DNA of 64,000 bases from Caldilineaceae bacterium (lineage in GTDB: Bacteria > Chloroflexota > Anaerolineae > Caldilineales > Caldilineaceae). The notes under the pieces are model-generated. The model was not told the origin of the DNA, did not search any database, and worked only from the letters and a program-made list of their open reading frames with translations. Positions within the stretch are counted from its first letter, which is position 1, and every line of letters begins with the position of its first letter. The translations under genes were made by a program, and so were the position numbers. The stretch lies in contig JAHBVF010000007.1 in NCBI GenBank assembly GCA_019637685.1, forward strand, positions 151,401 through 215,400, given 5' to 3'. This document shows positions 26,649 through 35,544 of this stretch, one piece after another.

Positions 26649-27391
26649 TGGTAGAGTTCCTCTCGCAGGTCTTCGATTCGGGATTCCAGACCCAGTTGCC
26701 GCCAGCGGTGAAAGAAGAGAGCCAGGAAAAGAATCAGGAAACAGATGATGGAAATCATAAGAGTCTGTCCCATTGTCGCGCCGACGCTACCCACCACATC
26801 CCCGCCCTGGGATTCGGCGTTGCTCCCATTAAAAACGACCGGATGGATGGAACGAAAGATGCGGGCACTGTAATAGGTGAAGGGAACGCTCAGAAAGGCA
26901 AAGAGGGCGTAGATGGAAGCAAAACGGGCACGGGTATGCCGGTTGTCCATCCCATTGCGGAAGAGCATATAGGCCAGGTAAATCAGAATCGTGATGGTGG
27001 CCGTCGTCAGCCGGGGGTCCCACGTCCAATAGGTGTTCCAGGTGGGCTTGGCCCAAATTGAGCCGGTGACCATAATGCCGAAGGCAAAGAGCGTGCCCAC
27101 TTCTACACCGGCCTGGGCAATCCGATCCCAGACCAGCGTGCGGCGCACCAGATAGCCCACACTGCCGACAACGGAAATGAGAAAGCCAAGCGTCGCGGTG
27201 ATATTGCAGCCCATATGAAAATAGAAAATGCGTTGGGCGATCTGCTCGTCACCCGCCAGATTGGTGGCATCTTTGGCAAAGAGAAGACCGGCCCAAACCG
27301 CGACAACCATCGCCAGTCCCGCCAGCACATCCAGGGCAAGCAGGGGTGTGTACCAAGGGTCAGCTTTGCGTTGCAGTGAAGTCGTTGTCAT
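26645..27391 (-). CDS. ccmC: Heme exporter/handling protein CcmC
   Basis: A membrane protein that loads heme onto CcmE in system I cytochrome c maturation. It has 248 aa and about six helices. The tryptophan-rich WWD-type signature WAKPTWNTYWTWDPRLT (about residues 117-133) binds heme, flanked by conserved His in FYFHMGCN and SIHPVVF. ATG 27391 follows GGAG. It is 10 bp after ccmB. CcmE, CcmF and CcmH are not in this window. Confidence 0.93.
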   Translation of the reverse strand: MTTTSLQRKADPWYTPLLALDVLAGLAMVVAVWAGLLFAKDATNLAGDEQIAQRIFYFHMGCNITATLGFLISVVGSVGYLVRRTLVWDRIAQAGVEVGTLFAFGIMVTGSIWAKPTWNTYWTWDPRLTTATITILIYLAYMLFRNGMDNRHTRARFASIYALFAFLSVPFTYYSARIFRSIHPVVFNGSNAESQGGDVVGSVGATMGQTLMISIICFLILFLALFFHRWRQLGLESRIEDLREELYQ

Positions 27392-27401
27392 GTTTGCTCC
27401 T

Positions 27402-28142
27402 TCAGATTCCATCCCAAATCAAATCGACGATCCAATAGGCAGCCACAAAAAAGATAGCATCGAAGACCACCAGAACCACCAGCCAGGAAACCAGCCCGCT
27501 GACTGGTCTGCCGTCCAGTATTCCCGCGGTCAGACCGACACCGGCCATAAAGACAGGAATCATCACCGGCAGCAGCAGCACCGGCAACATGGACTCTCTG
27601 GCCCGGCTGTTGGCCGTCAGCGCGGCGAAGAGAGTCCCCACCTCGCCATAGCCCAGCGTGCCCAGAAAGAGGCCCAGCAAAATCAGCGGCTGAAAAAGGT
27701 TTACATCGAACACTACCAGCAGCACGGGTAGAATGATAAGCACCATCAGAAAAAGATAGAGGAGATTGGAAAGCAATTTGCCAAAATAGATGGCGCTGGG
27801 TTCAACAGGGGCCAGAAGCAGGCCGGCCAGCGTATCCTTGTCCACCTCGGCCCCAAAGGAGCGGTGCAGCCCCAGCACACCGGCAAAGAGTATAACCACC
27901 CAGAGGATACCGGGGACAACCATGGACGATTTGGGAACCCGCAGATCAAAGGCCAGCCCAAAAATAATCACGGCCAGCAGTCCAAAGACGATCATTGTGG
28001 AGGCAACTTCTTTGGCCCGCGTCTCGGCGCGGATGTCCTTGGCCGCCACAGCCCACACCTTGCGAAGATAGGCACGCAGTCCGCCACCCGTGCGCATTTG
28101 CACTGGTCGGCCCAGCAGCCCTTCCAAAGATTCGTTGCTCAT
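27402..28142 (-). CDS. ccmB: Heme ABC exporter permease CcmB
   Basis: The 246-aa permease partner of CcmA, with about six helices and a cytoplasmic start AVAAKDIRAETRAKEV typical of CcmB. Also seen are VVILFAGVLGLHRSFGAEVDKDTLAGLLLAP, a conserved CcmB stretch (family pattern), and LPVLLLPVMIPV. The ATG at 28142 overlaps the ccmA stop codon (ATGA), indicating coupling. A longer upstream start inside ccmA is not needed. Confidence 0.93.
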   Translation of the reverse strand: MSNESLEGLLGRPVQMRTGGGLRAYLRKVWAVAAKDIRAETRAKEVASTMIVFGLLAVIIFGLAFDLRVPKSSMVVPGILWVVILFAGVLGLHRSFGAEVDKDTLAGLLLAPVEPSAIYFGKLLSNLLYLFLMVLIILPVLLVVFDVNLFQPLILLGLFLGTLGYGEVGTLFAALTANSRARESMLPVLLLPVMIPVFMAGVGLTAGILDGRPVSGLVSWLVVLVVFDAIFFVAAYWIVDLIWDGI

Positions 28143-28864
28143 CGCTGCCCCAGCACGTCTGTGCCGTCTTCGATGACACCGTCCACCAGATGGTAGACCT
28201 GATCCGCCCAGCGCTCGGCCCGATCCCAATTGTGGGTGGTGACAAGCACGGCCCGTCCGCCCCGGCGCAATTGGTCGATGAGGCCGGTGAGCACAGCCAC
28301 GCTTTCCTGATCCAGGCCGGTGTCCGGCTCATCCAGCAGCAGCACAGGCGGGTCATGGAGAATAGCCCGGCCAATTGCCAGACGCTGGATCATCCCCCGG
28401 CTGTAGGTGCGCACGGGGTCATAGCGCCGCCGCCACAGGTCCATCGCGGTCAGCACAGCTTCGATGCGGCTGTCCGGCTCCACAATATCGTACATCCGGG
28501 CAAAAAAGTGCAGATTTTCCAGCCCGCTCAAATTGTCGTAGACCAGTGGTTTGTGGCTGACCAGTCCCACATATCGGCGAATTTCGTGGCCCGCGGTGGT
28601 CAGAGGCACATTGCCCAGCCAGACTTCGCCCCGTTCGGGCGTATCCAGACCAGAGAGAATACGCAACAGTGTGGTCTTGCCTGCGCCGTTGGCCCCCAGC
28701 AGCGCAGCCACTTCACCGGCCTTTACCTCCAGCGACACACTGCGCAGGACAGGTTTGCGCCCGTAGCGCTGGGCGACATTCTGCACCCGGATGATTGTTC
28801 CCACCACTTCCGTCTCTGCTGCTTCTGTTTGTGCTCCTGCCATCGCGCCATTTCCAGCCGCCAT
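28139..28864 (-). CDS. ccmA: Heme ABC exporter ATPase CcmA
   Basis: A 241-aa ABC ATPase. Walker A is GANGAGKTT, the Q-loop LVSHKPLVYDNLSG is CcmA-like, the signature is YSRGMIQRLAIGRAIL (a CcmA-type variant of LSGGQ), Walker B is VLLLDEPDTGLDQ, and the H-loop is LVTTHN. ATG 28864 follows GGAAAGG. A GTG at 28888 lacks a ribosome site. A -10 box TATAAT on the minus strand (28935-28930) lies about 60 bp upstream with a poor -35. First gene of ccmABCD. Confidence 0.93.
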   Translation of the reverse strand: MAAGNGAMAGAQTEAAETEVVGTIIRVQNVAQRYGRKPVLRSVSLEVKAGEVAALLGANGAGKTTLLRILSGLDTPERGEVWLGNVPLTTAGHEIRRYVGLVSHKPLVYDNLSGLENLHFFARMYDIVEPDSRIEAVLTAMDLWRRRYDPVRTYSRGMIQRLAIGRAILHDPPVLLLDEPDTGLDQESVAVLTGLIDQLRRGGRAVLVTTHNWDRAERWADQVYHLVDGVIEDGTDVLGQR

Positions 28865-29007
28865 TGCCACGCCTTTCCAGGCTGTCACACCTATTCACAG
28901 GCGGCCAGCATCGGTCTTTGATAGACCAAATTATACTGTATCCACAGGGGTTTGTGGAAACATTCACGATGTCCATAGGCTTTGGAAAGGGGGCGATGTG
29001 GGATGAC

Positions 29008-29346
29008 TCAGGCAAGCCCGGGGGGGAGCAGGAAAGTTCCCTCTTCGTCCCGGGGAAAGTCGATGACCTGTTCGACGGCATTCCAATTCAGGGGGCCGTA
29101 GATGTGGGGATAGATGTCGCCACTGGATTCTTCCCAGCGCACAACCGGGGCAATACGCGCTTCGTCGATGCAGATGAGCACAAATGGGCCGGGTTTTGTC
29201 GCATAGTAGCGATTTGCTACTTCCACCAATAGCTTCGGCTCGGCAGTGCAATGAATAAACCCCTCTTCGGCCAATGTATCTGCTGCGTAGGGCTTGGCCT
29301 CATCCAGGGCGTCGTAGGCGTCTTGGGAAATAATGTGATATATCAT
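29008..29346 (-). CDS. DUF952 family protein
   Basis: A 112-aa soluble protein of DUF952: it begins IYHIISQDAYDAL, then EGFIHCTAEPKLLVEVANRYY, and has PHIYGPLNWNAVEQVIDF near the end, all characteristic. Members often look like glutathione S-transferase-associated or ADP-ribose-related proteins, but no activity is established. The ATG overlaps the stop codon of the upstream MBL-fold gene (ATGA at 29343-29346), so the two are coupled. Confidence 0.9.
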   Translation of the reverse strand: MIYHIISQDAYDALDEAKPYAADTLAEEGFIHCTAEPKLLVEVANRYYATKPGPFVLICIDEARIAPVVRWEESSGDIYPHIYGPLNWNAVEQVIDFPRDEEGTFLLPPGLA

Positions 29347-29999
29347 TGCGCTGCTGTCGCTACACTCCCGACAAATGGATTGTGAATTCGCTCGTGACCG
29401 ATGGTCGTTGCAGCCCCGTGTCCGGGGTAAACCGTGTAATCGTCGGGCAGGGTAAGAATTTGCGTGTGAATGCTGGCCAGCAGCGTGGGGCCATCGGCCA
29501 GGGGCAGATCGAAGCGGCCAATGCTGCCCTGAAAAAGCGTGTCGCCGCCAAAGACCAGACCCGATGAATGGTGGACAAATATCACGTGGCCCGGTGCGTG
29601 GCCGGGGGTAAAACGCACTTCGACCTCTTCCTCGCCAAATGTGATAATCTGGCCTGCCTCCAGAAATTCGTCCGGATCGTCGATGGGGTCAATGTGGCTG
29701 CTCAACCAAAGGCTGACCCGTTCCGGCGCGTCGCGCAGAATGGGCAGGTCGTCCCGGTGCAGATGAAAGGTGGCCCCTGTGGCCTGGCGAATGGGATCAA
29801 CCGCCATCACGTGATCGAAATGGGCGTGGGTATTGATAATCTTTTCGATTGTCAGCCCCATCTTCTCCACTTCCTTCAAAATGGCCCGCGGATTATCGCC
29901 GGGGTCCACAATCACACCCCGGCCCGTAACATCACAGCTCAGGATATAGCAATTCTCTTCCAGCAGCCCCACAGTCAGACCCACAACAGACAATCCCAT
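29343..29999 (-). CDS. MBL-fold metallohydrolase (glyoxalase II-like)
   Basis: A 218-aa metallo-beta-lactamase-fold hydrolase. The metal motif is NTHAHFDH (about residues 56-63), with further ligands in TPGHAPGHVIF, FGGDTLFQGSIGRFDLP and YPGHG. This is the compact YcbL-like glyoxalase II type found in many bacteria; the thioester substrate is unknown. It is the first of a two-gene coupled unit with the DUF952 gene. Confidence 0.92.
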   Translation of the reverse strand: MGLSVVGLTVGLLEENCYILSCDVTGRGVIVDPGDNPRAILKEVEKMGLTIEKIINTHAHFDHVMAVDPIRQATGATFHLHRDDLPILRDAPERVSLWLSSHIDPIDDPDEFLEAGQIITFGEEEVEVRFTPGHAPGHVIFVHHSSGLVFGGDTLFQGSIGRFDLPLADGPTLLASIHTQILTLPDDYTVYPGHGAATTIGHERIHNPFVGSVATAAQ

Positions 30000-30029
30000 C
30001 CCACATTTCCTTCTCGGTGAGCGACTGGT

Positions 30030-30389
30030 TCAAACGTCGCAATCGTCGCATTCATCCTGGCAAAGCCAGCGGTTGCCCCATTCCGAAATCTCCCGGATAA
30101 TAGGGGTCAATTCCTGTCCCATCTTTGTCAGACTGTATTCCACATGAGGGGGAATCGAGCTGATCTGCACCCGGCTGACCACGCCCTCGTCTTCCAACAT
30201 TTTCAGGCGGCTGCTGAGGGTGCTGGGGTTGACGCCCCCCAACTCCTCCTGCAATTCGCAGAAGCGCTTGCAGCGCGAGTCCAGCAGGTGGTGGACGATC
30301 TGTAGCGTCCATTTTTGGCCGACAATACGCGCGGCCGATTCCACAGGGCAGACCTTCAATTCGGGAAGTGTCATCGATTGTTCGAGCAT
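30030..30389 (-). CDS. HxlR-family winged-helix regulator with Cys-rich C-terminus
   Basis: A 119-aa regulator. The HxlR pattern is clear: KVCPVESAARIVGQKWTLQIV, GVNPSTLSSRLKMLEDEGVV (recognition helix) and VEYSLTKMGQELTPII. The conserved N-terminal Cys that acts as redox sensor in several HxlR proteins is present, and the C-terminus ends CQDECDDCDV, three closely spaced Cys that could bind metal or form disulfides. The start is uncertain among closely spaced ATGs; 30389 leaves AGG 9 nt upstream. The neighbouring MBL gene may be a target. Confidence 0.88.
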   Translation of the reverse strand: MLEQSMTLPELKVCPVESAARIVGQKWTLQIVHHLLDSRCKRFCELQEELGGVNPSTLSSRLKMLEDEGVVSRVQISSIPPHVEYSLTKMGQELTPIIREISEWGNRWLCQDECDDCDV

Positions 30390-30531
30390 TGCATACATCC
30401 TGTTCTGCACAGCCGGAAGAAGTCTCTCCCGCAAGCCATTCTGTAAGTGTCCAACACTCTGACAAGTTAGCACTCACTACAACAAACATAGTACTACGAC
30501 CATTCCCGAAAGTCAATTGGTGCGCCCAACA

Positions 30532-30651
30532 GGGTGTAATTCAGATTGGGGGCAACCGATTCCGGGAATCGATCAAACCTGGTGCGAATGCCTTGGATCG
30601 TCTGGTCGATTCCCGGAATCAGCATCTCATTCCCCAACTTACATTACACCC
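30532..30651. repeat. 120-bp dyad repeat, copy A (REPIN-like)
   Basis: The element has ends GGGTGTAA and TTACACCC and two inner palindromic cores, GATTCCGGGAATC (30558-30570) and GATTCCCGGAATC (30608-30620). Copy B at 44651-44770 has the same length and aligns in the opposite orientation. The rest of 30390-30777 shows no gene. Confidence 0.8.
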
Positions 30652-30777
30652 GCCCGACAGGTTGGAAATACATAGCGGGTGGCAGGCGTTTGAATACACC
30701 GGCCACCCGCTATATTAACCGCTATACAATCCAAAACCATACGGCCAGAAGCCAGGGGTTCGGCCCGGTGGTTTGGA

Positions 30778-33054
30778 CTAAGGCTGGCTTGCCTTCAGGT
30801 TGTCAAAGAGGAAGAGCGCGGACTCACTGGCGTCTTCGGGATTGCCCGCCTCGAATCCATACCCGCCGCTGGTCGGTTCAACAGTCACGCTGTCCAGCAA
30901 TTCGCCGTTGACATAGGCACTGATGGTGTCGCCTATGCAATCCAGCTGCAGCAGATTGACAGCACCTTCTGTGGTGTCAATGGCATCGCTTTCCGTCCAG
31001 TCAGCCAGAACATTTACATCCTCACCGGCAATCTCTCCGATGGTGAAGTCGCCAGCGGGGCTGACATCGGCATAGAAGTAGCCATCCTCTGTATAACGGC
31101 AGATCAACCCGGCATAGGCATTGGGATCGCCGGTCGACTGCACCACTTCAATTGCCAGACTGATGTCGGCATAGGATTCGTCATCCTGAACCACCCAGCG
31201 GTATACATTCGGTTCCACTGTGATCTGATACGCGTCGTCGGTATAGCCGTAATTGCCATCTTCGGCATCCACAGCCCAGCCGCTCTCCGGGTCCGAGAAG
31301 TCATCGGCCAGGATGACATCGCCACTGCCGCCCTGTGCTGCCCCACCACCCATCAAAGCAGCAGGGCTTTCCACTCGCACCAGCAGCGCGAAATCCCCGC
31401 CTTCGCCAAAGGCCCGAACACGCACTTCGTAGATGCCGGCGTCGGCCGCGGCCTGGCTGACAATCTCCGCTGATCCCAGCGAAGCACTGGAGAGATCGTG
31501 GACACGGGTTCCATTGGCGCTGAAGTGGACCACCGAAAGGTCCAGGTCCGCCGCTTCCTGGCTCACCAGCAGCACAGAGAGCAACTGTCCCGGCTCGTCA
31601 ATAGCAAAGCCGTAGACAATAGAGCCGTCATCTTTGATCGTCTGCGAAATCAGTTGATTGGAATCAATCAGCCCTACACCTTCTACCACCTCGGCAGTCA
31701 ACGTATAGTCAGCCGCACCGCTATAGCTGAGGACCTGCACAAAATAGGTCCCATCTGCCGGTGCAACCAGAATTATTTCTTCGTTGGGGCCAGTCGTTGC
31801 GCTGGACCACTGATCCAATGGCTGAGCCACGCCCGCGTGCAGGTCCAGGTCCGCATCTTCCTCTTCAGAGTTAAGGACGACCCGCACAAACGTGCCTGCT
31901 GCCACATCGTCCAGTCGGTAGTATTGCACCGCGCCATCTTCCAGCGTGCCTTCGGCTGGCTCATTCCATTCCAAAGCCACCATCGGTGCGCCGGGCACGC
32001 CTTCGGCACTCAGCGTGTAATCAACCGCCAGGCCATCGTAGCTGGTCACAACCACATAATAATCGCCAGGGAGCAGTGCGCCCGTAGATGCGGACTGTGA
32101 GCCATCATCCAGCACATCCGCATACGTATAGAAGTTGCCGTCCTCATACCGATCGACGATCGACATCGAGAGCTCGGCTTCGCTTTCCTCGCCTGGCGTC
32201 AGGACGACGGTCACGTCGTCATACACATCGTCCAGATGCAACTGGAAAATCTGCGTATCAGCATCAGCATCCAGGGTAGCTTCCAACGTATCATCCAGCG
32301 CCAGTCGCTCCGGGGCATCGGCCAGAAAAACAATCGCTGTAAAGTCCGAGCGACGCTCCCATGCATCCACAGTCAGGGTATAGGAGCCGCCCTCGCTGTA
32401 GAAGCGCACCATATCCAACTCTTCGCTGGATATGTACTTGGACACATTGCCGCCGCTGACGGAGACAGAGAAAGTATCACCCTCGCCCGCCTTGAAGTAG
32501 AGCAGGACTTCCTGAGGATAGCCGACATCGGGAATGTTGATGGTGGCATAGCGGGAATCGCTCACATCCGACTCGGCGTAGACACTGCCGGGATAGAGCT
32601 TGCCCGGCGACCGCTCGCTTTCGCTCATTGTGCCGATCATTCCCAGCATAAAGAAGCTGAGCAGCTCGTCGGCCTGGGCAGTCACTTCTACTGTATATTC
32701 GCCCGCAGCCAAAGTGATGGCGTCCATGGCCAATGGCCCCTCATAGACACTCTCTCCCTGCTCATCGTAGATGGCTGCTGTAAAGCTTTCCGCGGCATCG
32801 GGATCGTCCGGGCTAATCATATAATCCCCGTCTTCCGGCAAAAACAGGGCATAACTGTAGACATCCCCACTGGTTGCCGGCTGCTGCACATATTGTCCCA
32901 GCAGCAAAGGCATCGCTTCTTCCTGGGCACTGACTCTGTCCATTTCCCGGGCCAAGAGCGAACCGGGCACAACGGACAGACACAGGCCCACCAAAAGAAG
33001 AACCGATAGCCATTTTCGAATCTTAAATTGATGGCTGCTTTGTTGCGTCTGCAT
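30778..33054 (-). CDS. Large secreted protein with PPC-like repeats and a C-terminal lectin-like domain
   Basis: A 758-aa exported protein. After a basic start comes a signal peptide (WLSVLLLVGLCLSVV), then repeated beta-sandwich modules with motifs such as GDYMI, GEYTVEVTA, GDYYVVVTSY, GTYFVQVLSYSGAADYTL and GIYEVRVRA, typical of pre-peptidase C-terminal (PPC) domains. The last 190 residues (DDFSDPESGW onward, ending LFLFDNLK) resemble DUF1080/concanavalin-like domains. No protease or other catalytic domain is seen, so it may bind surfaces or polymers. ATG 33054 follows GAGAGGTG. Strongly acidic. Confidence 0.75.
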   Translation of the reverse strand: MQTQQSSHQFKIRKWLSVLLLVGLCLSVVPGSLLAREMDRVSAQEEAMPLLLGQYVQQPATSGDVYSYALFLPEDGDYMISPDDPDAAESFTAAIYDEQGESVYEGPLAMDAITLAAGEYTVEVTAQADELLSFFMLGMIGTMSESERSPGKLYPGSVYAESDVSDSRYATINIPDVGYPQEVLLYFKAGEGDTFSVSVSGGNVSKYISSEELDMVRFYSEGGSYTLTVDAWERRSDFTAIVFLADAPERLALDDTLEATLDADADTQIFQLHLDDVYDDVTVVLTPGEESEAELSMSIVDRYEDGNFYTYADVLDDGSQSASTGALLPGDYYVVVTSYDGLAVDYTLSAEGVPGAPMVALEWNEPAEGTLEDGAVQYYRLDDVAAGTFVRVVLNSEEEDADLDLHAGVAQPLDQWSSATTGPNEEIILVAPADGTYFVQVLSYSGAADYTLTAEVVEGVGLIDSNQLISQTIKDDGSIVYGFAIDEPGQLLSVLLVSQEAADLDLSVVHFSANGTRVHDLSSASLGSAEIVSQAAADAGIYEVRVRAFGEGGDFALLVRVESPAALMGGGAAQGGSGDVILADDFSDPESGWAVDAEDGNYGYTDDAYQITVEPNVYRWVVQDDESYADISLAIEVVQSTGDPNAYAGLICRYTEDGYFYADVSPAGDFTIGEIAGEDVNVLADWTESDAIDTTEGAVNLLQLDCIGDTISAYVNGELLDSVTVEPTSGGYGFEAGNPEDASESALFLFDNLKASQP

Positions 33055-33255
33055 TGATACACCTCTCATTAAATTTTCATAGAGAAACGAAGATCACTAT
33101 ATTCGGTTATCCAAGGGGACACACGGCTGACAGACATACGAGGGCGTGCCGGTATGCTGCAGGGCACAAATGACAGGCGAAAGTGGAAGGCAGAGGAGCA
33201 GATTGCCAAACGGCTCCGAGTGAAGGCAAAAAGGGAATACCCCTTGACACCATTG

Positions 33256-33283
33256 AGTATAGCAGAGTCCGGCCCGGCGTCAA
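33256..33283 (-). promoter_or_regulatory. Promoter of the large secreted protein gene
   Basis: On the minus strand TTGACG (33283-33278) and TATACT (33261-33256) have a 16-bp spacer, giving a leader of about 195 nt. Confidence 0.6.
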
Positions 33284-33353
33284 GATGCACAGCAAGCGCG
33301 CCGAAGCCATTGACCCACAGGCAAGGGCAGAATATCCGATTGCCGGTTGCGTT

Positions 33354-33382
33354 TAAACAGACACAGATAAACAGACACAGAA
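33354..33382 (+). repeat. Short tandem repeat AAACAGACACAG
   Basis: Two copies of AAACAGACACAG, separated by AT, lie in the 33055-33444 gap. Besides this and the promoter, I see nothing in the gap. Confidence 0.6.
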
Positions 33383-33444
33383 AATTCGCCATCCCATCGC
33401 CGTGACAGGTGGCACACAGGAGCCAAATCCCGGTGGTCGGTTGT

Positions 33445-33816
33445 CTACACGTGCTGATCTATGAGAATGGAATTGCCATCGGGATCAACAATCACAAGGC
33501 TGGCCGGACCAGTCGTGCTTTCATCGGCTTCCGACACCATCTCCACGCCCTGTGCTTTGAGCTGGCGCTGCACTTCCCGCACGTCTGTGAACTCCTCCAG
33601 CGGTTGGGCGTCCTGGCCCCAGCCGGGATTGAAAGTGAGAATATTGCCCTCAAACATCCCCTGAAAGAGTCCAATCGTATGTTCACCGTTCTTCAGAATC
33701 AGCCAATTCTGGGATTCGTCTCCGCCGAAAACGGTGAACCCCAACTTTTTATAAAAATTCTTGGAAGCCTGAATATCTTTTACTGACAGACTTATGGAAA
33801 AAGCGCCCAGTTCCAT
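33445..33816 (-). CDS. VOC-family (glyoxalase/dioxygenase fold) protein
   Basis: A 123-aa vicinal-oxygen-chelate protein. It has [22 protein letters not shown] at the N-terminus and [18 protein letters not shown] at the C-terminus, two classic VOC motifs; one metal ligand position (His) of glyoxalase is not obvious at the start, so it may bind rather than convert a ligand. ATG 33816 follows AGGGGGT. It lies 19 bp after the methyltransferase gene in the same direction. Substrate unknown. Confidence 0.85.
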   Translation of the reverse strand: MELGAFSISLSVKDIQASKNFYKKLGFTVFGGDESQNWLILKNGEHTIGLFQGMFEGNILTFNPGWGQDAQPLEEFTDVREVQRQLKAQGVEMVSEADESTTGPASLVIVDPDGNSILIDQHV

Positions 33817-33835
33817 TTTTACCCCCTGTGAAATC

Positions 33836-34654
33836 TCAAACCGTTGCCACCAAAAAGAGCCGACGAAAAGGATAAAGCGTCCGCCCATCCGACTTGGCCG
33901 GATAGGCGACACGCAACCGCCGGGTATACTCGGCCACAAATGTCTCCCGCTCCTGACCTTCCAGACTGTTGAGAATAGGCCGCAGACCGGTCCCTTTTAC
34001 CCATTCAAAAATGGGATCGTCCCCGACCAGCACCTGCATATACTCGGTTTCCCAGATGTCCAGGCTGCTGGTACGTCCTGCCAGCAGGTCGTAATAATCC
34101 CCCGCGTCCGCCACCCATTTGCGCGCCATCGACTGCCGTAATACCTCCGTCCCCAGCGGCTGACCTGCCACCCCTCCATCGGCCAGCGTGTCCCGCATCA
34201 GCCGGTGCGAAGGCATCCCCCAACTGAGAGGCATCTGCACAGCCAGACAGCCGCCCGCCGCCAGTGCCTCCCCCAATCGGGGAAAGAGCGTGGCGTGTCC
34301 ATCCAGCCACTGCAATGTAGCGTTGGAATAGATCAGATCAGGCGGCACCGCGGGTGACCAGTTGTGGACATCCGCCTCCACCCATTCAATTCGGCTTGGC
34401 TCTTCCGCGGCCTGGGCCAGCATTTGGGGCGAGTTGTCCACGCCCACCACCTGTGCGCTCGGCCAGCGCTCGGCGATCAGACGGGTGATCTGCCCGCCGC
34501 CGCAGCCCAGATCATAAATCAGCCGGGGCGATTCCAACGGGACGCGGTCGAGGAGTTCCAGCGCGGGGCGCAGCCGGTGATCGGCGAATTTGAGATACTG
34601 CTGAGGGTCCCATTGGGTTCCCGCGGCCTGCCGCTGGTGATATTGGGTTGCCAC
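33836..34654 (-). CDS. Trans-aconitate 2-methyltransferase-like SAM methyltransferase
   Basis: A 272-aa methyltransferase. Motif I is [30 protein letters not shown] is motif II, and [19 protein letters not shown] resembles Tam (SNAxLQW-x3-H), as does the start [23 protein letters not shown]. coli Tam is of similar length. GTG 34654 is chosen because GGAAAGGG lies 6 nt upstream; the longer frame lacks such a site. Coupled loosely to the VOC gene. Confidence 0.85.
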   Translation of the reverse strand: MATQYHQRQAAGTQWDPQQYLKFADHRLRPALELLDRVPLESPRLIYDLGCGGGQITRLIAERWPSAQVVGVDNSPQMLAQAAEEPSRIEWVEADVHNWSPAVPPDLIYSNATLQWLDGHATLFPRLGEALAAGGCLAVQMPLSWGMPSHRLMRDTLADGGVAGQPLGTEVLRQSMARKWVADAGDYYDLLAGRTSSLDIWETEYMQVLVGDDPIFEWVKGTGLRPILNSLEGQERETFVAEYTRRLRVAYPAKSDGRTLYPFRRLFLVATV

Positions 34655-34843
34655 AAATTTCCCTTTCCAAGCATATCCTGCGGTCTGTGCCAGCCTGCCC
34701 ACAGCATCCACAGCTTCTCGGCACAATCTTCCGTCGGGCAGCAGCCGTTTGCTTCCGGTCACTTCTCAGGTGCGACGCACCCAAAGCCGGGATAGTTACC
34801 CATTCCGGTTTTGGGCGACCCAAGCATACCATTTCCTGTCCGC

Positions 34844-35428
34844 TTAGGCAGGCTCCGTGGGCGCGATGTGTTCACGGCAGATGAGTTGGGCTTCCGGCGC
34901 GGTGAGAATCTCATTTGTCAACCCGCAACAGAATTGTGTCTCATCCAGCGGGCGGTGATAGGTGCAGGTGCGACAGACCTCAAAACCAGTCAGCCCATTG
35001 ACGTATTGCATTGTGCTCAGCAAATTCCGCAGGAGGTCTGTCATCTGCTGCGCTTCAGCCTCTCCCAATGCCTGACCGACTGCAACCAGCAGGTCTGGGG
35101 GCAAATGGGAAAAGATTTCCAGGCCCGATGCCGTCAACGCCAGATGGACCTGGCGTTTGTCCTGCTCGTCACCCCGCTTTTCCACATACCCCTTTTCCGC
35201 CAATATCTTCAAAGACTGCGAAACTGTGCCTTTTGTCAATTGCAGATAGTCGGTGACCCCCGCCGGGGTATCGCTGTAGCGGTTGCATATTCCCAAATAG
35301 TACAACATCCGGAGTTGGGCCGGTTGCAGGTTGTATTGGCGGGCCAGGTTCTGCTCCTGCGCCCGCACAAGACTATTGATACGTTCCAAATAACTATACA
35401 TTTGATGGGTATCGGGTGGAGTGTTCAT
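34844..35428 (-). CDS. MarR-family regulator with Cys/His-rich C-terminal extension
   Basis: A 194-aa winged-helix regulator. The MarR core includes QPAQLRMLYYLGI, LQLTKGTVSQSLKILAEKGYVEKR (recognition helix) and the wing DKRQVHLALTASG. The tail beyond residue 150 holds CRTCTYHRP, FCCGLT and ICREHI, a Cys/His set that could bind metal or sense oxidants. The start at ATG 35428 coincides with the predicted transcription start of its promoter (-10 at 35440-35435), so the mRNA may be leaderless. The divergent lipoprotein gene shares its operators. Confidence 0.88.
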   Translation of the reverse strand: MNTPPDTHQMYSYLERINSLVRAQEQNLARQYNLQPAQLRMLYYLGICNRYSDTPAGVTDYLQLTKGTVSQSLKILAEKGYVEKRGDEQDKRQVHLALTASGLEIFSHLPPDLLVAVGQALGEAEAQQMTDLLRNLLSTMQYVNGLTGFEVCRTCTYHRPLDETQFCCGLTNEILTAPEAQLICREHIAPTEPA

Positions 35429-35434
35429 CAGATA

Positions 35435-35463
35435 ATAGTATCGAATCAATACGGTATTGACAA
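35435..35463 (-). promoter_or_regulatory. marR promoter, overlapping operator O1
   Basis: On the minus strand TTGTCA (35463-35458) and TACTAT (35440-35435) have a 17-bp spacer. O1 lies inside it. Confidence 0.7.
35438..35452. promoter_or_regulatory. Predicted MarR operator O1
   Basis: GTATCGAATCAATAC is a near-palindrome matching O2 (35494-35508) at 13 of 15 positions. It covers the spacer of the marR promoter. Confidence 0.65.
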
Positions 35464-35486
35464 ATATGCAGAGGAAGTGCTAGAAT
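35457..35486 (+). promoter_or_regulatory. Promoter of the divergent lipoprotein gene
   Basis: TTGACA (35457-35462) and TAGAAT (35481-35486) have an 18-bp spacer. Its -35 box overlaps that of the marR promoter on the other strand. Confidence 0.75.
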
Positions 35487-35493
35487 TGATTTG

Positions 35494-35508
35494 GTATCGA
35501 CTCGATAC
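35494..35508. promoter_or_regulatory. Predicted MarR operator O2
   Basis: GTATCGACTCGATAC, a perfect 15-nt palindrome around one base, lies at about the start site of the lipoprotein transcript, a position suited to repression. Confidence 0.7.
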
Positions 35509-35544
35509 TAAAATCACACGAACACACGGAAAGGACATTCCCCA

